Source: Saccharicrinis sp963677245
Lineage (GTDB): Bacteria > Bacteroidota > Bacteroidia > Bacteroidales > Marinilabiliaceae
Direction of reading: 5' to 3'
Assembly: GCA_963677245.1 (NCBI GenBank)
Contig: OY781921.1
Span: 1,736,001-1,800,000 of the forward strand
Length of the DNA: 64,000 nt
Of the stretch, positions 28,589 to 37,764 are shown piece after piece. The notes below the pieces were generated by a model, which was given only the letters and a program-made list of their open reading frames with translations, had not been told where the DNA came from and did not search any database. The first letter of the stretch is position 1. Every line of letters begins with the position of its first letter. The translations under genes and the position numbers were made by a program.

Positions 28589-29459
28589 AATTCTCTGCTT
28601 TTCTATATCCTTCCACAATTACTTCTCCATTAGCATTGATCGTTACAATAGCGTAACTGCTATTTTCTTTACCAGTTCCCTCAACCATGGCTTTTAGAGT
28701 ATAATATAAAACTCCATTAATAACCTGAGCTCCTCCTTTATGATCATGACCTTGAAAAACAGCCACAACCTTGTTTGATTCTTCAAGAACGCGCCTTACT
28801 TTCTTTGAGTTATTGATAAACAAGTCACCTTCTCCGTCCAACCTTTGATGAACAAAAACAATCACAGGGCTCGTGCTGTCTTTTAATACAACAGATAACC
28901 ACTCCAGTTCTTGTTCAGGAATATTAGTATCTCTGTAGTCAAAATTATCATGATCATACTCCTTTCCGTCCGACTTAAAACAGGCATCCAGCACAACAAA
29001 ACGAAATCCTTTCTTTTCGAAATAATAAAAAGATTTATCCTGATCTATCCCCGTATTTTCCACCTGATGTAAAAACTGGCTTTTCGAAAGCGAATCTACA
29101 TCGTGGTTACCTAATACATGATACCTTGAACCTTTATACCTGGCAAATTCTGCCTCAACTTGCTTCAGGTATTCCAAAGTTTCGTGTTCAACAGGAGGGT
29201 CAGTTTGATCTTTAAAATCACCTGTTTCAATAGCGAAATCCACTTTTTTTTCATTAAACAAGTGAACTGCTTCTTTTAATTTTACGATATTCTCCTGATA
29301 ATACCTTCCCCATTTTACCGGTGCTAAAGCGTAATGTATATCTGTTACCCATCCAAATTGTAATGAATTACCGGTAAAGGGCCAGCTTGGTGCAATTGAT
29401 AGTCCGCCAATAAAAATGGCGCTGTTCTTAATAAAGCTTCTTCTATTCATATATGGCAT
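28551..29459 (-). CDS. Tat-exported calcineurin-like metallophosphoesterase
   Basis: A 302-residue phosphoesterase. Metal-binding motifs are in order: TDIHYA (D-x-H), GDFKD, GNHD and VFQGHDHKGG (GHxH-like). The N-terminus MNRRSFIKNSAIFIGGL is a twin-arginine signal, so the folded protein is exported to the periplasm or membrane; residue 4 is an equally good start. It might cleave a phosphodiester or act on nucleotide or lipid phosphates; the motifs do not tell. It lies between the AmmeMemo fusion and the radical SAM gene, 9 bases after one and overlapping the other. Confidence 0.82.
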   Translation of the reverse strand: MPYMNRRSFIKNSAIFIGGLSIAPSWPFTGNSLQFGWVTDIHYALAPVKWGRYYQENIVKLKEAVHLFNEKKVDFAIETGDFKDQTDPPVEHETLEYLKQVEAEFARYKGSRYHVLGNHDVDSLSKSQFLHQVENTGIDQDKSFYYFEKKGFRFVVLDACFKSDGKEYDHDNFDYRDTNIPEQELEWLSVVLKDSTSPVIVFVHQRLDGEGDLFINNSKKVRRVLEESNKVVAVFQGHDHKGGAQVINGVLYYTLKAMVEGTGKENSSYAIVTINANGEVIVEGYRKAENYEYAPNKQEAVV

Positions 29460-29468
29460 TTATTAAAA

Positions 29469-30875
29469 TCAATCTGAAAAAATAATGGCTTCAAAAACAT
29501 AAATATCTGCATCTCGCCAACCATCCCATCCAATATGTGCCTTGTCTCTTGATAAATGACCAAGAAACTCTTCTAATGTCCATCCGGTTTTTAAAGCCAC
29601 CTGAGGTAAAAATGTTCCTTTTCTGCCTTCCTTTGTAATATAAACTCCATGTTTCCCTAATTCAATATCTTCAATGTCATGTATTTTCCTCATTGGGGTT
29701 AACACTGATATCTCAATTTTTAAATCATCTAATTCCTCTAATTCAATCTCTGTAAATCTTGAATCTTCAAAAGCAGCACTTATTGCCAGTTCCTTAACCA
29801 ATGAATCTAGTTTTAAATGCGAAGAAAATTGTCCAATACACCCCCTTAACTCCTTCCCTACATAAACTGAAACAAAGGCACTATCAGATTGATCAAACGC
29901 ATAATCTCTATTTTTGCTTTTTCCTGAATAATCATTACCCAAATGACTATAAATAACTTTTCGGGCTGATTCTAATAAAACATTCTTCTCTTCCTCCGAA
30001 AGCAAGTTCTCCGCCCCCACATCTCTTTTAAGAACAATTGACTGATATCCTACGACCCTGTTTTTATCGTGAAAAGCCATCTCTCCAGAAGTCATGTATT
30101 TTACTTTTTGGAATACCATCTTATCATACCCCTGGCTTAAATACAAAAGAGTCAATACTGAGCTCCACCCGCATAATCCTGTATATAAATTAGGAATATG
30201 CTGCTTTCTGTTATATTCCAGCGCACTAATTAATTTACTTGCTTTATTGGAACAAATAGCATCTACAGTGTGTTCATCGATAAACCGAGCCATTTCATCA
30301 GTAGGGTAATGCGACAGATCTGTACTTATCACAAAAAGGTTATTATTATTAAAGTAAGGTTGCAAGGCAGACGCAATCCTTTCACACAAGTCATACTCCT
30401 TTACGCCTAATACAATTGGAACTATATTTTTAAGATGATGTAATCTATGCTGTAAAAATGGCAACTGAACTTCAATAGTATGTTCCTCAGCATGTGCATC
30501 TTCTTTATATGAAAAGTGATCATTTTGATTGATTAATGTATTGGCTATTTCCAGATTAACAGGCACTACTCCCAGGGGCGTTTTATAATGTCCTTTATTG
30601 TATACACTGGCTCCCTGAAACGCCACATGATGACTTGAACCAATAATGAACACATTATCGTAATTAGCCTCCGGCGATAGTAAAGCATAGGCACTTGCTG
30701 CAACCTCTCCGGAATATACATAACCGGCATGAGGAACGATTAATGCTGCTATGTTATCAATAATCTTCTTAGAATTGAAATGTTGAAATAATTCTTCCAA
30801 CTGTTTTTTTAATGCTTTAGCATCGGCATTATAAAATGTACCCGCCACCACAGGTTCTCTCTCTACACTTAACAT
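29469..30875 (-). CDS. amrB/amrA fusion: AmmeMemoRadiSam system protein: Memo-AMMECR1 fusion
   Basis: A 468-residue fusion. Residues 1-285 are Memo-like (class III extradiol dioxygenase fold): VPHAGYVYSG has H49, GSSHH has H82/H83, DLSHYP lies at 186-191 and GLCGWSS has C235, lining up with the metal-site residues described in human MEMO1. Residues 295-468 are AMMECR1-like with the invariant LRGCIG at 343-348. It is first in an operon with a metallophosphoesterase and a radical SAM protein. The system is widespread, conserved from bacteria to humans, and without a settled function; a redox or metal-dependent modification has been suggested. No signal peptide, so cytoplasmic. Confidence 0.9.
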   Translation of the reverse strand: MLSVEREPVVAGTFYNADAKALKKQLEELFQHFNSKKIIDNIAALIVPHAGYVYSGEVAASAYALLSPEANYDNVFIIGSSHHVAFQGASVYNKGHYKTPLGVVPVNLEIANTLINQNDHFSYKEDAHAEEHTIEVQLPFLQHRLHHLKNIVPIVLGVKEYDLCERIASALQPYFNNNNLFVISTDLSHYPTDEMARFIDEHTVDAICSNKASKLISALEYNRKQHIPNLYTGLCGWSSVLTLLYLSQGYDKMVFQKVKYMTSGEMAFHDKNRVVGYQSIVLKRDVGAENLLSEEEKNVLLESARKVIYSHLGNDYSGKSKNRDYAFDQSDSAFVSVYVGKELRGCIGQFSSHLKLDSLVKELAISAAFEDSRFTEIELEELDDLKIEISVLTPMRKIHDIEDIELGKHGVYITKEGRKGTFLPQVALKTGWTLEEFLGHLSRDKAHIGWDGWRDADIYVFEAIIFSD

Positions 30876-31017
30876 GACTATTCTATTTTTAAAATAAAGT
30901 TAAGGCGAAAAAAAAGTTAATGCCACTTATTTTTGACCAACTTATTCATAATAAACGACTTGTTATGAACCGAATTTCTATTTAAAGGAATTAACACAAA
31001 AAAAACTGATAATATAT

Positions 31018-31047
31018 TTGGCATTTAAGAAAAAAGCTCTACTTTTG
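31018..31047 (+). promoter_or_regulatory. Promoter of the tRNA-Lys pair
   Basis: TTG (31018-31020), a 19-base spacer and TACTTTTG (31040-31047) match the Bacteroidota consensus exactly. The start would fall near 31054, 30 bases before the first tRNA. The short leader contains GCGTTA (31053-31058) and TAACGC (31070-31075), which can form a hairpin. Confidence 0.8.
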
Positions 31048-31083
31048 CATCCGCGTTAACGAAATAAGATAACGCAACAAGGA

Positions 31084-31156
31084 GATTCAGTAGCTCAGCT
31101 GGTAGAGCACATCCCTTTTAAGGATGGGGTCCTGGGTTCGAACCCCAGCTGAATCA
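31084..31156 (+). tRNA. tRNA-Lys (UUU), copy 1
   Basis: A complete cloverleaf: acceptor stem GATTCAG/CTGAATC, D-arm GCTC/GAGC, anticodon stem CATCC/GGATG with loop CTTTTAA (anticodon TTT at 31117-31119), T-arm CTGGG/CCCAG with loop TTCGAAC, discriminator A. The next three bases are CCA, so the 3' end is gene-encoded in this copy. Confidence 0.96.
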
Positions 31157-31221
31157 CCACTTAAATAAAGCTTGAAAAAAGTTTTATTTAATAAAAATAA
31201 ACGGCAAAACCGTACGAAGGA

Positions 31222-31294
31222 GATTCAGTAGCTCAGCTGGTAGAGCACATCCCTTTTAAGGATGGGGTCCTGGGTTCGAACCCCAGCTGAATCA
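31222..31294 (+). tRNA. tRNA-Lys (UUU), copy 2
   Basis: The 73 bases are identical to copy 1 (anticodon TTT at 31255-31257). The sequence after the discriminator is CAG, so CCA must be added enzymatically. Both copies share the preceding AAGGA and lie 65 bases apart on one transcript that ends at a strong hairpin. Confidence 0.96.
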
Positions 31295-31302
31295 CAGAAA
31301 AA

Positions 31303-31331
31303 AGAGACTTAATTTTAAGTCTCTTTTTTTG
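31303..31331 (+). terminator. Terminator of the tRNA-Lys transcript
   Basis: AGAGACTTAA (31303-31312) pairs with TTAAGTCTCT (31315-31324), followed by seven Ts. Confidence 0.85.
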
Positions 31332-31374
31332 TTTCTAATAATTTTTTCGACAGCGGAATTAGATAAAAGAAAGG

Positions 31375-31941
31375 ATGCAAAACTTCGAAATCAATATTAA
31401 ACAATTAAGCATCACAGATCTTTTACAACATCATCATCCGGAAGAAATTTTAGGATATTGTAGTCGATGCGAAAACCATGGAAAGTTTTGGTCATGCCCT
31501 CCTCACCCTTTTGACACCTCCGAATACCTAAGTCTGTTTAAATACGCTACTATTATTGGCATAAAAATTCATCTTGAGCATTTAGATTCTTCTATTAGTT
31601 CAATCGAATACTACCATCAACAGAAGATTCAATTCAACAAACAACTTTTAAAGCTCGAAAGCAGCCTCTCAGACGCAAAGGCGCTTATAGCCGGTCATTG
31701 CTGGCATTGTGAAAAATGTACCCGAACATCAGACAAACCATGTAATTTTGACGAAATATGCAGGTATTCATTAGAGTCTCTTGGCATAAAGATTTCTGAT
31801 ATTATCAAAGTCGAATTTAAAGATGAACTGCTGTGGAAAAAGGGAGAAACACCTAACAGCCTTTATGCTGTTCTGGCTATTTTAAATCAATCTCAAATTG
31901 ATCAAAACCTGATTAAAGATTACTTACAGAAAATTGACTAA
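31375..31941 (+). CDS. DUF2284 cysteine-rich metal-binding protein
   Basis: A 188-residue protein. The N-terminal part has YCSRCENHGKFWSCPP with three cysteines, the middle has GHCWHCEKCTRTSDKPC with four, and C128 or so follows in EICRYS. This spacing is the DUF2284 pattern of predicted metal or iron-sulfur-binding proteins. There is no signal peptide, so it is cytoplasmic. AAAGAAAGG directly precedes the ATG. It stands alone after the tRNA terminator. Biochemical function is unknown. Confidence 0.8.
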   Translation: MQNFEINIKQLSITDLLQHHHPEEILGYCSRCENHGKFWSCPPHPFDTSEYLSLFKYATIIGIKIHLEHLDSSISSIEYYHQQKIQFNKQLLKLESSLSDAKALIAGHCWHCEKCTRTSDKPCNFDEICRYSLESLGIKISDIIKVEFKDELLWKKGETPNSLYAVLAILNQSQIDQNLIKDYLQKID

Positions 31942-32145
31942 GCAGTAACCCCTTTTCTTATTTTTAGATCATTATTTGTGCATATTTCTGAAACCTTGAC
32001 TGATTTATTTATATAAATCGCTCAATTTCTAACACATTACCTTGAATAAACTCCATAATTTTATCTTGCTTAGGTTTTGACAATATAAAGTCAATCACAT
32101 GATTAACATTTAACTTACAATCGGTAATATATAAATCTTAAAAAA

Positions 32146-34539
32146 ATGATGTACAAACAATTCATCCTACTTTTAGTTTTATCTGTTGGGATTCAAATCG
32201 GTGCAAAAGCACAGGGGTTTGGCCAACAACAAATTATTAATAATGAGTGGGCATTCCATTTAGGTGATGTCAAATATGGAGGACGAGAATATATGGATTG
32301 CAGCAAATGGCAATCAGTTGATCTCCCCCACGACTGGAGTGTAAAACAACATGCAAGTCCTGAATTGGCCAGCTGTACCGGATACCTTCCGGGAGGAATC
32401 GCCTGGTATAGAAAAAACATCACTATTCCATCCGAAAATAAGGGTAAAAAAGTTTATATCTATTTCGAAGGGGTATACAACAATAGCGAGGTATTTATTA
32501 ATGGCAAGTGGCTTGGAAAACGACCTAATGGTTATATTTCTTTTATGTATGACCTTACTGCCTTTATTAAATGGGGAGAGGATAATACTATAGCTGTTAG
32601 AGTTGATCATAGCGATGATGCTGATTCTCGTTGGTATACAGGTTCCGGAATTTACCGCGATGTTCATTTGATTTATGCTCATCCAGTCCATATCGATTTA
32701 TGGGGCGTTAGTTATCAAGCTGAAGTAAACGATCAGGAAGCCCTATTAAAAGTCAGTACTTCCATTAACAATACTGCTGATGCCTCATCTGTAAAAATTA
32801 TGCAAGAGCTAATTGATGCGGATGGAAATATAATTGCAAGCCATACTGAAAATGGAAACGTTGCTGCCCAAGCAAAAACAGAATTCAACCAATCTATTAA
32901 AGTTGCATCTCCTAAACTTTGGAGCGTTTCTTCTCCGAACTTATATACTTTAAAAACAACAGTGTATAATGGGGATCAATTAATTGATGAAAGCACAACC
33001 AAAGCCGGAATTCGTAAAATTGATTTCAATGCGAATACGGGTTTCTCTTTAAATGGAGAAAATATGAAACTTAAAGGTGTTTGTCTTCACCATGATGCTG
33101 GTGTGCTGGGTTCTGCTGTACCTAAGTCTGTATGGCGTACCCGACTTGAGCAATTAAAAAGTTTAGGTTGTAATGCTATTCGAACCAGCCACAATCCACA
33201 AGCTACTGACCTTTACGAATTATGCGACGAATTAGGGTTTTTAGTGATGGACGAAGCTTTTGATGAATGGGAATATCCTAAAAACAAATGGATTGAAGGA
33301 TGGAACAAAGGAATTCCGGGACATCAGGGATCTTCTCAGTATTTTAGAGAATGGAGCGCAAGAGATTTGAAAGATCAGGTACTAAGAGACCGTAACCACC
33401 CTTCGATTATTATGTGGAGTATTGGTAACGAGGTGGATTATCCTAACGATCCTTATTCTCATCCTATTTTAAACGAAGAAGGAATTGGACAAAAACATGT
33501 GAGTGGGCACTTGCCTGACCACCCTCGTGCTGAACGTCTTGGTGAAATTGCCAAAGAGTTGGTTGCTGCCGTTAAAGAAGCAGACACTTCTCGCCCGGTT
33601 ACCGCGGCGCTTGCCGGAGCCGTTATGTCGAACTATACCGACTATCCATTTGTGTTGGATGTGGTGGGATATAACTATACCGAATATAAGTATGATACAG
33701 ACCACGAAAAGTACCCGGAAAGAATTTTATATGGTAGCGAAAACAGACATGACTTACCCGCCTGGAATGCTGTAAAAGACAAGGAATTTATTTTTGGTCA
33801 GTTTTTATGGACCGGATTTGATTACCTGGGAGAGTCAGGCGCCTGGCCTTCGCGTGGTTTTACTACCGGATTAATTGATTTGGCCGGAAACATAAAACCT
33901 CGTGGTTATTTCCGCAAATCGCTTTGGTATGACGAACCCATGGTTTATGTTGGTACATATATCAACCGTAGAAATCGCTTATCTACCCATGCTCCGCAAG
34001 TATGGAATTACGATAAAGATGCCAACGTTCGCATAGTTTGTTTTACCAATTGCGAAGAAGCAGAACTTCTTTTAAATGGCAAAAGAATTGGAAAACGCAA
34101 AGCCTACGATAAAGAAAACGGAATGATTTACTGGGATGTAAAATATGCTCCGGGCGAGTTAAAAGTTGTGGCATACAACAATAAGCAAGCTGTAGTAAGC
34201 GACCAGATTATTACCAATGGACATCCGGTGAAACTAACTACTGAAATTATAACACCGACTGATGATGAATTAATCAGACAGGTAATTGTAAGGATGCTGG
34301 ATGAAAATGGCAATCAGGTTAAACTGGCCGATAATGAAATTATTTGTAGAGTGAACGACGGCCAGCTATTGGGAATGGAAAATTCCTCTAACGATGCTTC
34401 GCTGAACTATCAGGATAACAGACAAAGATGCATCAATGGTCAGCTGCTTATTTACCTTAAAAAGGATAGCCTTAAGAAACCAATGACACTTCGATTATAT
34501 TCTCCTATGATGGAAAGTATTTCTGTGGATATTGAATAG
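32146..34539 (+). CDS. Glycoside hydrolase family 2 (beta-galactosidase-like), exported
   Basis: A 797-residue enzyme with signal peptide ending at AKA before QGFGQQ. Domains in order are an N-terminal jelly-roll (about 25-190, with the conserved W-x-x-V-x-L-P-H-D-W), an Ig-like domain (about 195-290), a TIM barrel (about 295-590) and a DUF4982-like beta domain to the end. The acid/base glutamate is E429 in WSIGNE and the likely nucleophile is E532 in YGSEN. Substrate could be a beta-galactoside, beta-glucuronide or similar. It is not next to a SusC/D pair, so it is an orphan enzyme and is probably periplasmic. It ends at a clear terminator. Confidence 0.88.
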   Translation: MMYKQFILLLVLSVGIQIGAKAQGFGQQQIINNEWAFHLGDVKYGGREYMDCSKWQSVDLPHDWSVKQHASPELASCTGYLPGGIAWYRKNITIPSENKGKKVYIYFEGVYNNSEVFINGKWLGKRPNGYISFMYDLTAFIKWGEDNTIAVRVDHSDDADSRWYTGSGIYRDVHLIYAHPVHIDLWGVSYQAEVNDQEALLKVSTSINNTADASSVKIMQELIDADGNIIASHTENGNVAAQAKTEFNQSIKVASPKLWSVSSPNLYTLKTTVYNGDQLIDESTTKAGIRKIDFNANTGFSLNGENMKLKGVCLHHDAGVLGSAVPKSVWRTRLEQLKSLGCNAIRTSHNPQATDLYELCDELGFLVMDEAFDEWEYPKNKWIEGWNKGIPGHQGSSQYFREWSARDLKDQVLRDRNHPSIIMWSIGNEVDYPNDPYSHPILNEEGIGQKHVSGHLPDHPRAERLGEIAKELVAAVKEADTSRPVTAALAGAVMSNYTDYPFVLDVVGYNYTEYKYDTDHEKYPERILYGSENRHDLPAWNAVKDKEFIFGQFLWTGFDYLGESGAWPSRGFTTGLIDLAGNIKPRGYFRKSLWYDEPMVYVGTYINRRNRLSTHAPQVWNYDKDANVRIVCFTNCEEAELLLNGKRIGKRKAYDKENGMIYWDVKYAPGELKVVAYNNKQAVVSDQIITNGHPVKLTTEIITPTDDELIRQVIVRMLDENGNQVKLADNEIICRVNDGQLLGMENSSNDASLNYQDNRQRCINGQLLIYLKKDSLKKPMTLRLYSPMMESISVDIE

Positions 34540-34562
34540 ATTTATTTCAAGCCTAATAACTA

Positions 34563-34590
34563 ATGGTCGGAAGTAATTCCGGCCATTTTT
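34563..34590 (+). terminator. Terminator of GH2 gene
   Basis: ATGGTCGGAA (34563-34572) pairs with TTCCGGCCAT (34577-34586, one G-U pair) and is followed by TTTT. Confidence 0.8.
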
Positions 34591-34688
34591 GCTTGTATGT
34601 AAAATATAATACCAGAGCCTATACCCATTAATAATTAAAGGATGTTTAGAGGAAATCGAGCCTACTCTTGTATATGTTTGATCGAGAT

Positions 34689-35468
34689 TTATCCAAATAC
34701 TAACGCAGCAATGGCTAATACGCCTGCCAAAAAATTTGCTATTATATGTATAACAAAGGCAGGTAATATACTTTTACTTAAATAAACAGTAAGCGTAGTT
34801 GCCAAGCTTACCACAAATATCACTGGAAACAACCACAATTGATAGGTATGATATATTGCAAACAAAAATCCATTAATAACCCAACTCCATTTTCCTAAAC
34901 TTTGCATTTTGGGTAATAACCACCCTCTGAAATAGATTTCTTCAGCAAGAATATTAAGCAATAAAGCTATTGACATTACCACTAATACTAAATAATTCCC
35001 TTTTAATGGATAATCAGGAGAAAGGATATCCATATCTGTATTCATCGGGTCTATTGATGGGTTTAGCCAAAAAGGCATATAATCCGGAATTGAAAGTCCA
35101 GGTATCTCTTTTATAAATTCTACAGCAGGAGAAATCAAAACTGAAAATACAATTCCAATGATCATAATCCCCAAGCATAATAACCACTGTTTTATTCCTA
35201 TTTTCTTTATTAATAGTCTTTGCGCAACTAAAATACCAGCATTTTGCGCATCTTTCTTTATCAAGACAAATCCAATAACCGCAAAAAACAATAACATAAT
35301 TGAAGCTATTATGCCCCACATTAATACTTTTGGATATCCTGATTCAACAAGCCTAGGCAGTATAAATCTGAATCCAAAAAATCCAAATCCACTTGGAAGG
35401 AAGAACGCCAATAATATTTGTATAAAACTTAATTGCTTTAGATTACTCCAGTCAAAATTTGAATTCAT
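34689..35468 (-). CDS. CPBP-family intramembrane metalloprotease
   Basis: A 259-residue membrane protein with about seven hydrophobic helices. It has the three ABI/CPBP motifs: EEIYFRG (motif 1, two glutamates and Arg) near residue 177, FAIYHTYQLW (motif 2 His) near 205 and VIHIIANFLAG (motif 3) near 240. These intramembrane proteases cut within or near membranes; bacterial members are often linked to bacteriocin self-immunity or prenyl-protein processing. No bacteriocin gene is seen next to it. Monocistronic. Confidence 0.85.
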   Translation of the reverse strand: MNSNFDWSNLKQLSFIQILLAFFLPSGFGFFGFRFILPRLVESGYPKVLMWGIIASIMLLFFAVIGFVLIKKDAQNAGILVAQRLLIKKIGIKQWLLCLGIMIIGIVFSVLISPAVEFIKEIPGLSIPDYMPFWLNPSIDPMNTDMDILSPDYPLKGNYLVLVVMSIALLLNILAEEIYFRGWLLPKMQSLGKWSWVINGFLFAIYHTYQLWLFPVIFVVSLATTLTVYLSKSILPAFVIHIIANFLAGVLAIAALVFG

Positions 35469-35593
35469 ATATAATTGTTTTTATTCTTACGCGATTAGAA
35501 AAATCCTATGCGCATAACTTTTTTGAGTATGTTGGCACAATGTAGACAAAGTTTACACGAGATTCGACACATACCCGCCATGCCTACCAAATA

Positions 35594-36538
35594 TTAACCA
35601 CCGTTTATTATCCTGAAATTCAATATTGTATTCATAAAGAAATCATCTCCCTTAAATTCTGTTTCGATTAAATATTTTCTAATTTCTCTGTTATTTTTCG
35701 TAAGAAAAAGTTTCTTTATTGAATAATAATTAAATGGTTTCATCATTTGCTCAGAATTATGCACTTTTTCTTGTGCAATTATTTCCGCAATCTCATTTTC
35801 TGTTATATTAATATGATTTTCAATAATAACTGTATCATTTAATGTCATTTGACTAATATGAAGAGTATCAATAACAGGTTTAGATATTCTGGGTAATCCC
35901 ATTTCTTGAGGATAGATGTATTTTTGAGTTAAATCCTGTTGATATTGTACAAACATCAAAATATGTAAATTCAAATAATTATCGACCTCATTGTATGTTG
36001 TTGGAATCTGAAAAGATTTATACCAAGTATAATTATTGTTTGAAAATTTAAAAGAATACTTTTTTATTTCTTCTTCTTTTTGCAAATAATATTTCGCGAT
36101 TTTTTCAATTCTTTCTAAGTCTAAAACTTTAGATACTTTTAGGTCACTATCAACTTCATAAATAAAATTTACGTCATTAAAATATCTCTTATATAGGTTA
36201 TTTAGAGTGTCAATTGAAGATAACTTGCATTTTAAATCAAAACCATATAATCTTATTCTATAGCCAGTTTTTTTTAATGGCAATATCTCAACTTTATAGT
36301 TGTAACAAATAGTTGTATCATACTTTTTCCTTTGTTCTAATTCTGATTCGAATTCTTTGGAAAGCATTAAAGAATCCCTTAATTGAATTCCTATCTCAAA
36401 ACAATATTTCTTTAAAAATTCTATTTCAAAGGTATTCTTACCTTTTATTAATTCATCAATTTCCAGTTTCTTATTAACCTGACTATATATTGTAATTTGA
36501 AAAACGATTCCAATAAATATCAATATTCTACTTTTCAT
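35594..36538 (-). CDS. Exported protein of unknown function
   Basis: A 314-residue protein with signal peptide (MKSRILIFIGIVFQITIYSQ). The mature part is rich in Lys, Tyr and Ile, with alternating polar and aromatic residues and no motif I recognise. It stands alone in an accessory stretch with long AT-rich flanks, and its base composition looks even more AT-rich than neighbouring core genes, as is common for recently gained genes. Confidence 0.5.
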   Translation of the reverse strand: MKSRILIFIGIVFQITIYSQVNKKLEIDELIKGKNTFEIEFLKKYCFEIGIQLRDSLMLSKEFESELEQRKKYDTTICYNYKVEILPLKKTGYRIRLYGFDLKCKLSSIDTLNNLYKRYFNDVNFIYEVDSDLKVSKVLDLERIEKIAKYYLQKEEEIKKYSFKFSNNNYTWYKSFQIPTTYNEVDNYLNLHILMFVQYQQDLTQKYIYPQEMGLPRISKPVIDTLHISQMTLNDTVIIENHINITENEIAEIIAQEKVHNSEQMMKPFNYYSIKKLFLTKNNREIRKYLIETEFKGDDFFMNTILNFRIINGG

Positions 36539-36851
36539 CTATTTTTAATTTATGCTACGAATTTCATTTAATGGTGGCTAACGGTAAAATCTCAAATTTA
36601 TAATTTGCTATATTTCAATACAATATCAATTTTACCGTTCACTTCCGAAATCGATACACTTTTTCTGAATTAATTAACTTTCTATGAAATTAATTCAGTG
36701 AGTGTATAGGGTGAATGGTAGCTAAAGTTTGGAATAATACCAGTGGTTGATTTTTATACAGATTTCATGTGCACCAAATAAAGAAATCAAGCAATAATAC
36801 ACCCAACCAAAATTATACAAACCTACAATTGGTTTATGCTTTGTTACACAT
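36539..36851. other. Intergenic region with nested inverted repeats, 313 bases
   Basis: ACGGTAAAAT (36581-36590) is inverted as ATTTTACCGT (36629-36638). A second structure has outer arms ATACACT/AGTGTAT (36654-36660, 36701-36707) and inner arms CTGAATTAATT/AATTAATTCAG (36665-36675, 36688-36698). AATGGTGGCTAACGG (36570) and AATGGTAGCTAAAG (36714) are imperfect direct repeats flanking both. No gene is supported. Confidence 0.5.
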
Positions 36852-37664
36852 TTATTTTCTAATTTTCAAATACCTGCTACTCATCCATCCTACATATTTG
36901 GGAGAAAAGGCTGCTGGATCTTTAATATTTGAATATCTGTTTTCTTTATTATCCATAGCAACATACCACCATATTCTCCCAGTACTATCTAGTTTTTCCG
37001 CCATTGCACACCCGAAATCTCCAGTTGTATAAGTCATTAGTTGATTCCCCTGAGTATCATCTGGAAAATAAAGTGTCTCGTTATCCACTTCAGGTTTGAT
37101 TCTAAGGTGATATTTAGAATTTACAACTTCAAATTTTATTTCTTTATCAAATAGTTTTTCTGGTTTTGGAGTTTCATTATGATAAGTAAAATAGTCTACA
37201 AGCCAATAGTCAATACTGTCTGAATATGAATTAAAATGATAGGTGTAGCAATTTTCCATAATTGCAGCACAACAACCTGGATCATGAATAACCAGTCGTT
37301 TTAATTCATTATTTTCTATCTCAATGTCAGTAATATGCATATATTGTATGAACTTCAAACTAAAATGTCCTTTTTCATTCAAGTAAACATTTATCATCAT
37401 TGGTTCGCTGCCACTCCAACCATCATATATTAAATCGTAATCGCTGTCATTGTCTATGTCAATGAAATGAAAAAAATCAACAAAATTTTCTGGCCAATTT
37501 TCTGATTCGGAATAAAATGGAAAGTCACTTTTTACCTTATTCATCAGTTGATATTTTAATTTAACATCTATTTCCTCAAATCCTGATAGATTAACTCTAG
37601 TTTCTTGCCCCTGCAGGATCAAAGGAATTATAAAAAGAATTAGGATTATAATTTGTTTTATCAT
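36852..37664 (-). CDS. Exported protein of unknown function with possible SH3-like C-terminus
   Basis: A 270-residue protein with signal peptide (MIKQIIILILFIIPLILQGQ). HFIDIDNDSDYDLIYDGWSG (about residues 66-85) has D-x-D-x-D calcium-loop character as in FG-GAP/EF-like repeats. The last ~90 residues (YHLRIKPEVDN ... GRIWWYVAMD ... GWMSSRYLKIRK) look like a bacterial SH3 fold, which usually binds cell wall. The function is unknown. It lies alone next to the repeat-rich intergenic region. Confidence 0.5.
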   Translation of the reverse strand: MIKQIIILILFIIPLILQGQETRVNLSGFEEIDVKLKYQLMNKVKSDFPFYSESENWPENFVDFFHFIDIDNDSDYDLIYDGWSGSEPMMINVYLNEKGHFSLKFIQYMHITDIEIENNELKRLVIHDPGCCAAIMENCYTYHFNSYSDSIDYWLVDYFTYHNETPKPEKLFDKEIKFEVVNSKYHLRIKPEVDNETLYFPDDTQGNQLMTYTTGDFGCAMAEKLDSTGRIWWYVAMDNKENRYSNIKDPAAFSPKYVGWMSSRYLKIRK

Positions 37665-37764
37665 ATTTTATAATTGTGTGTATACTCCCCCATAAACACA
37701 ACATGTTTATCGAACATATCATATGTTTACTCTCAAAAGTAAAATTTAATTCCGGTATTCAATG

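Noticed and set aside
28551..28618. Frameshift between the metallophosphoesterase and radical SAM genes
   Set aside because: The overlap disappears mostly with the ATG at 28588, and both proteins are full length with complete motifs.
36852..37664. Toxin-immunity pair among the lone exported proteins
   Set aside because: The proteins have signal peptides but no toxin domain, and no small partner gene lies next to them.
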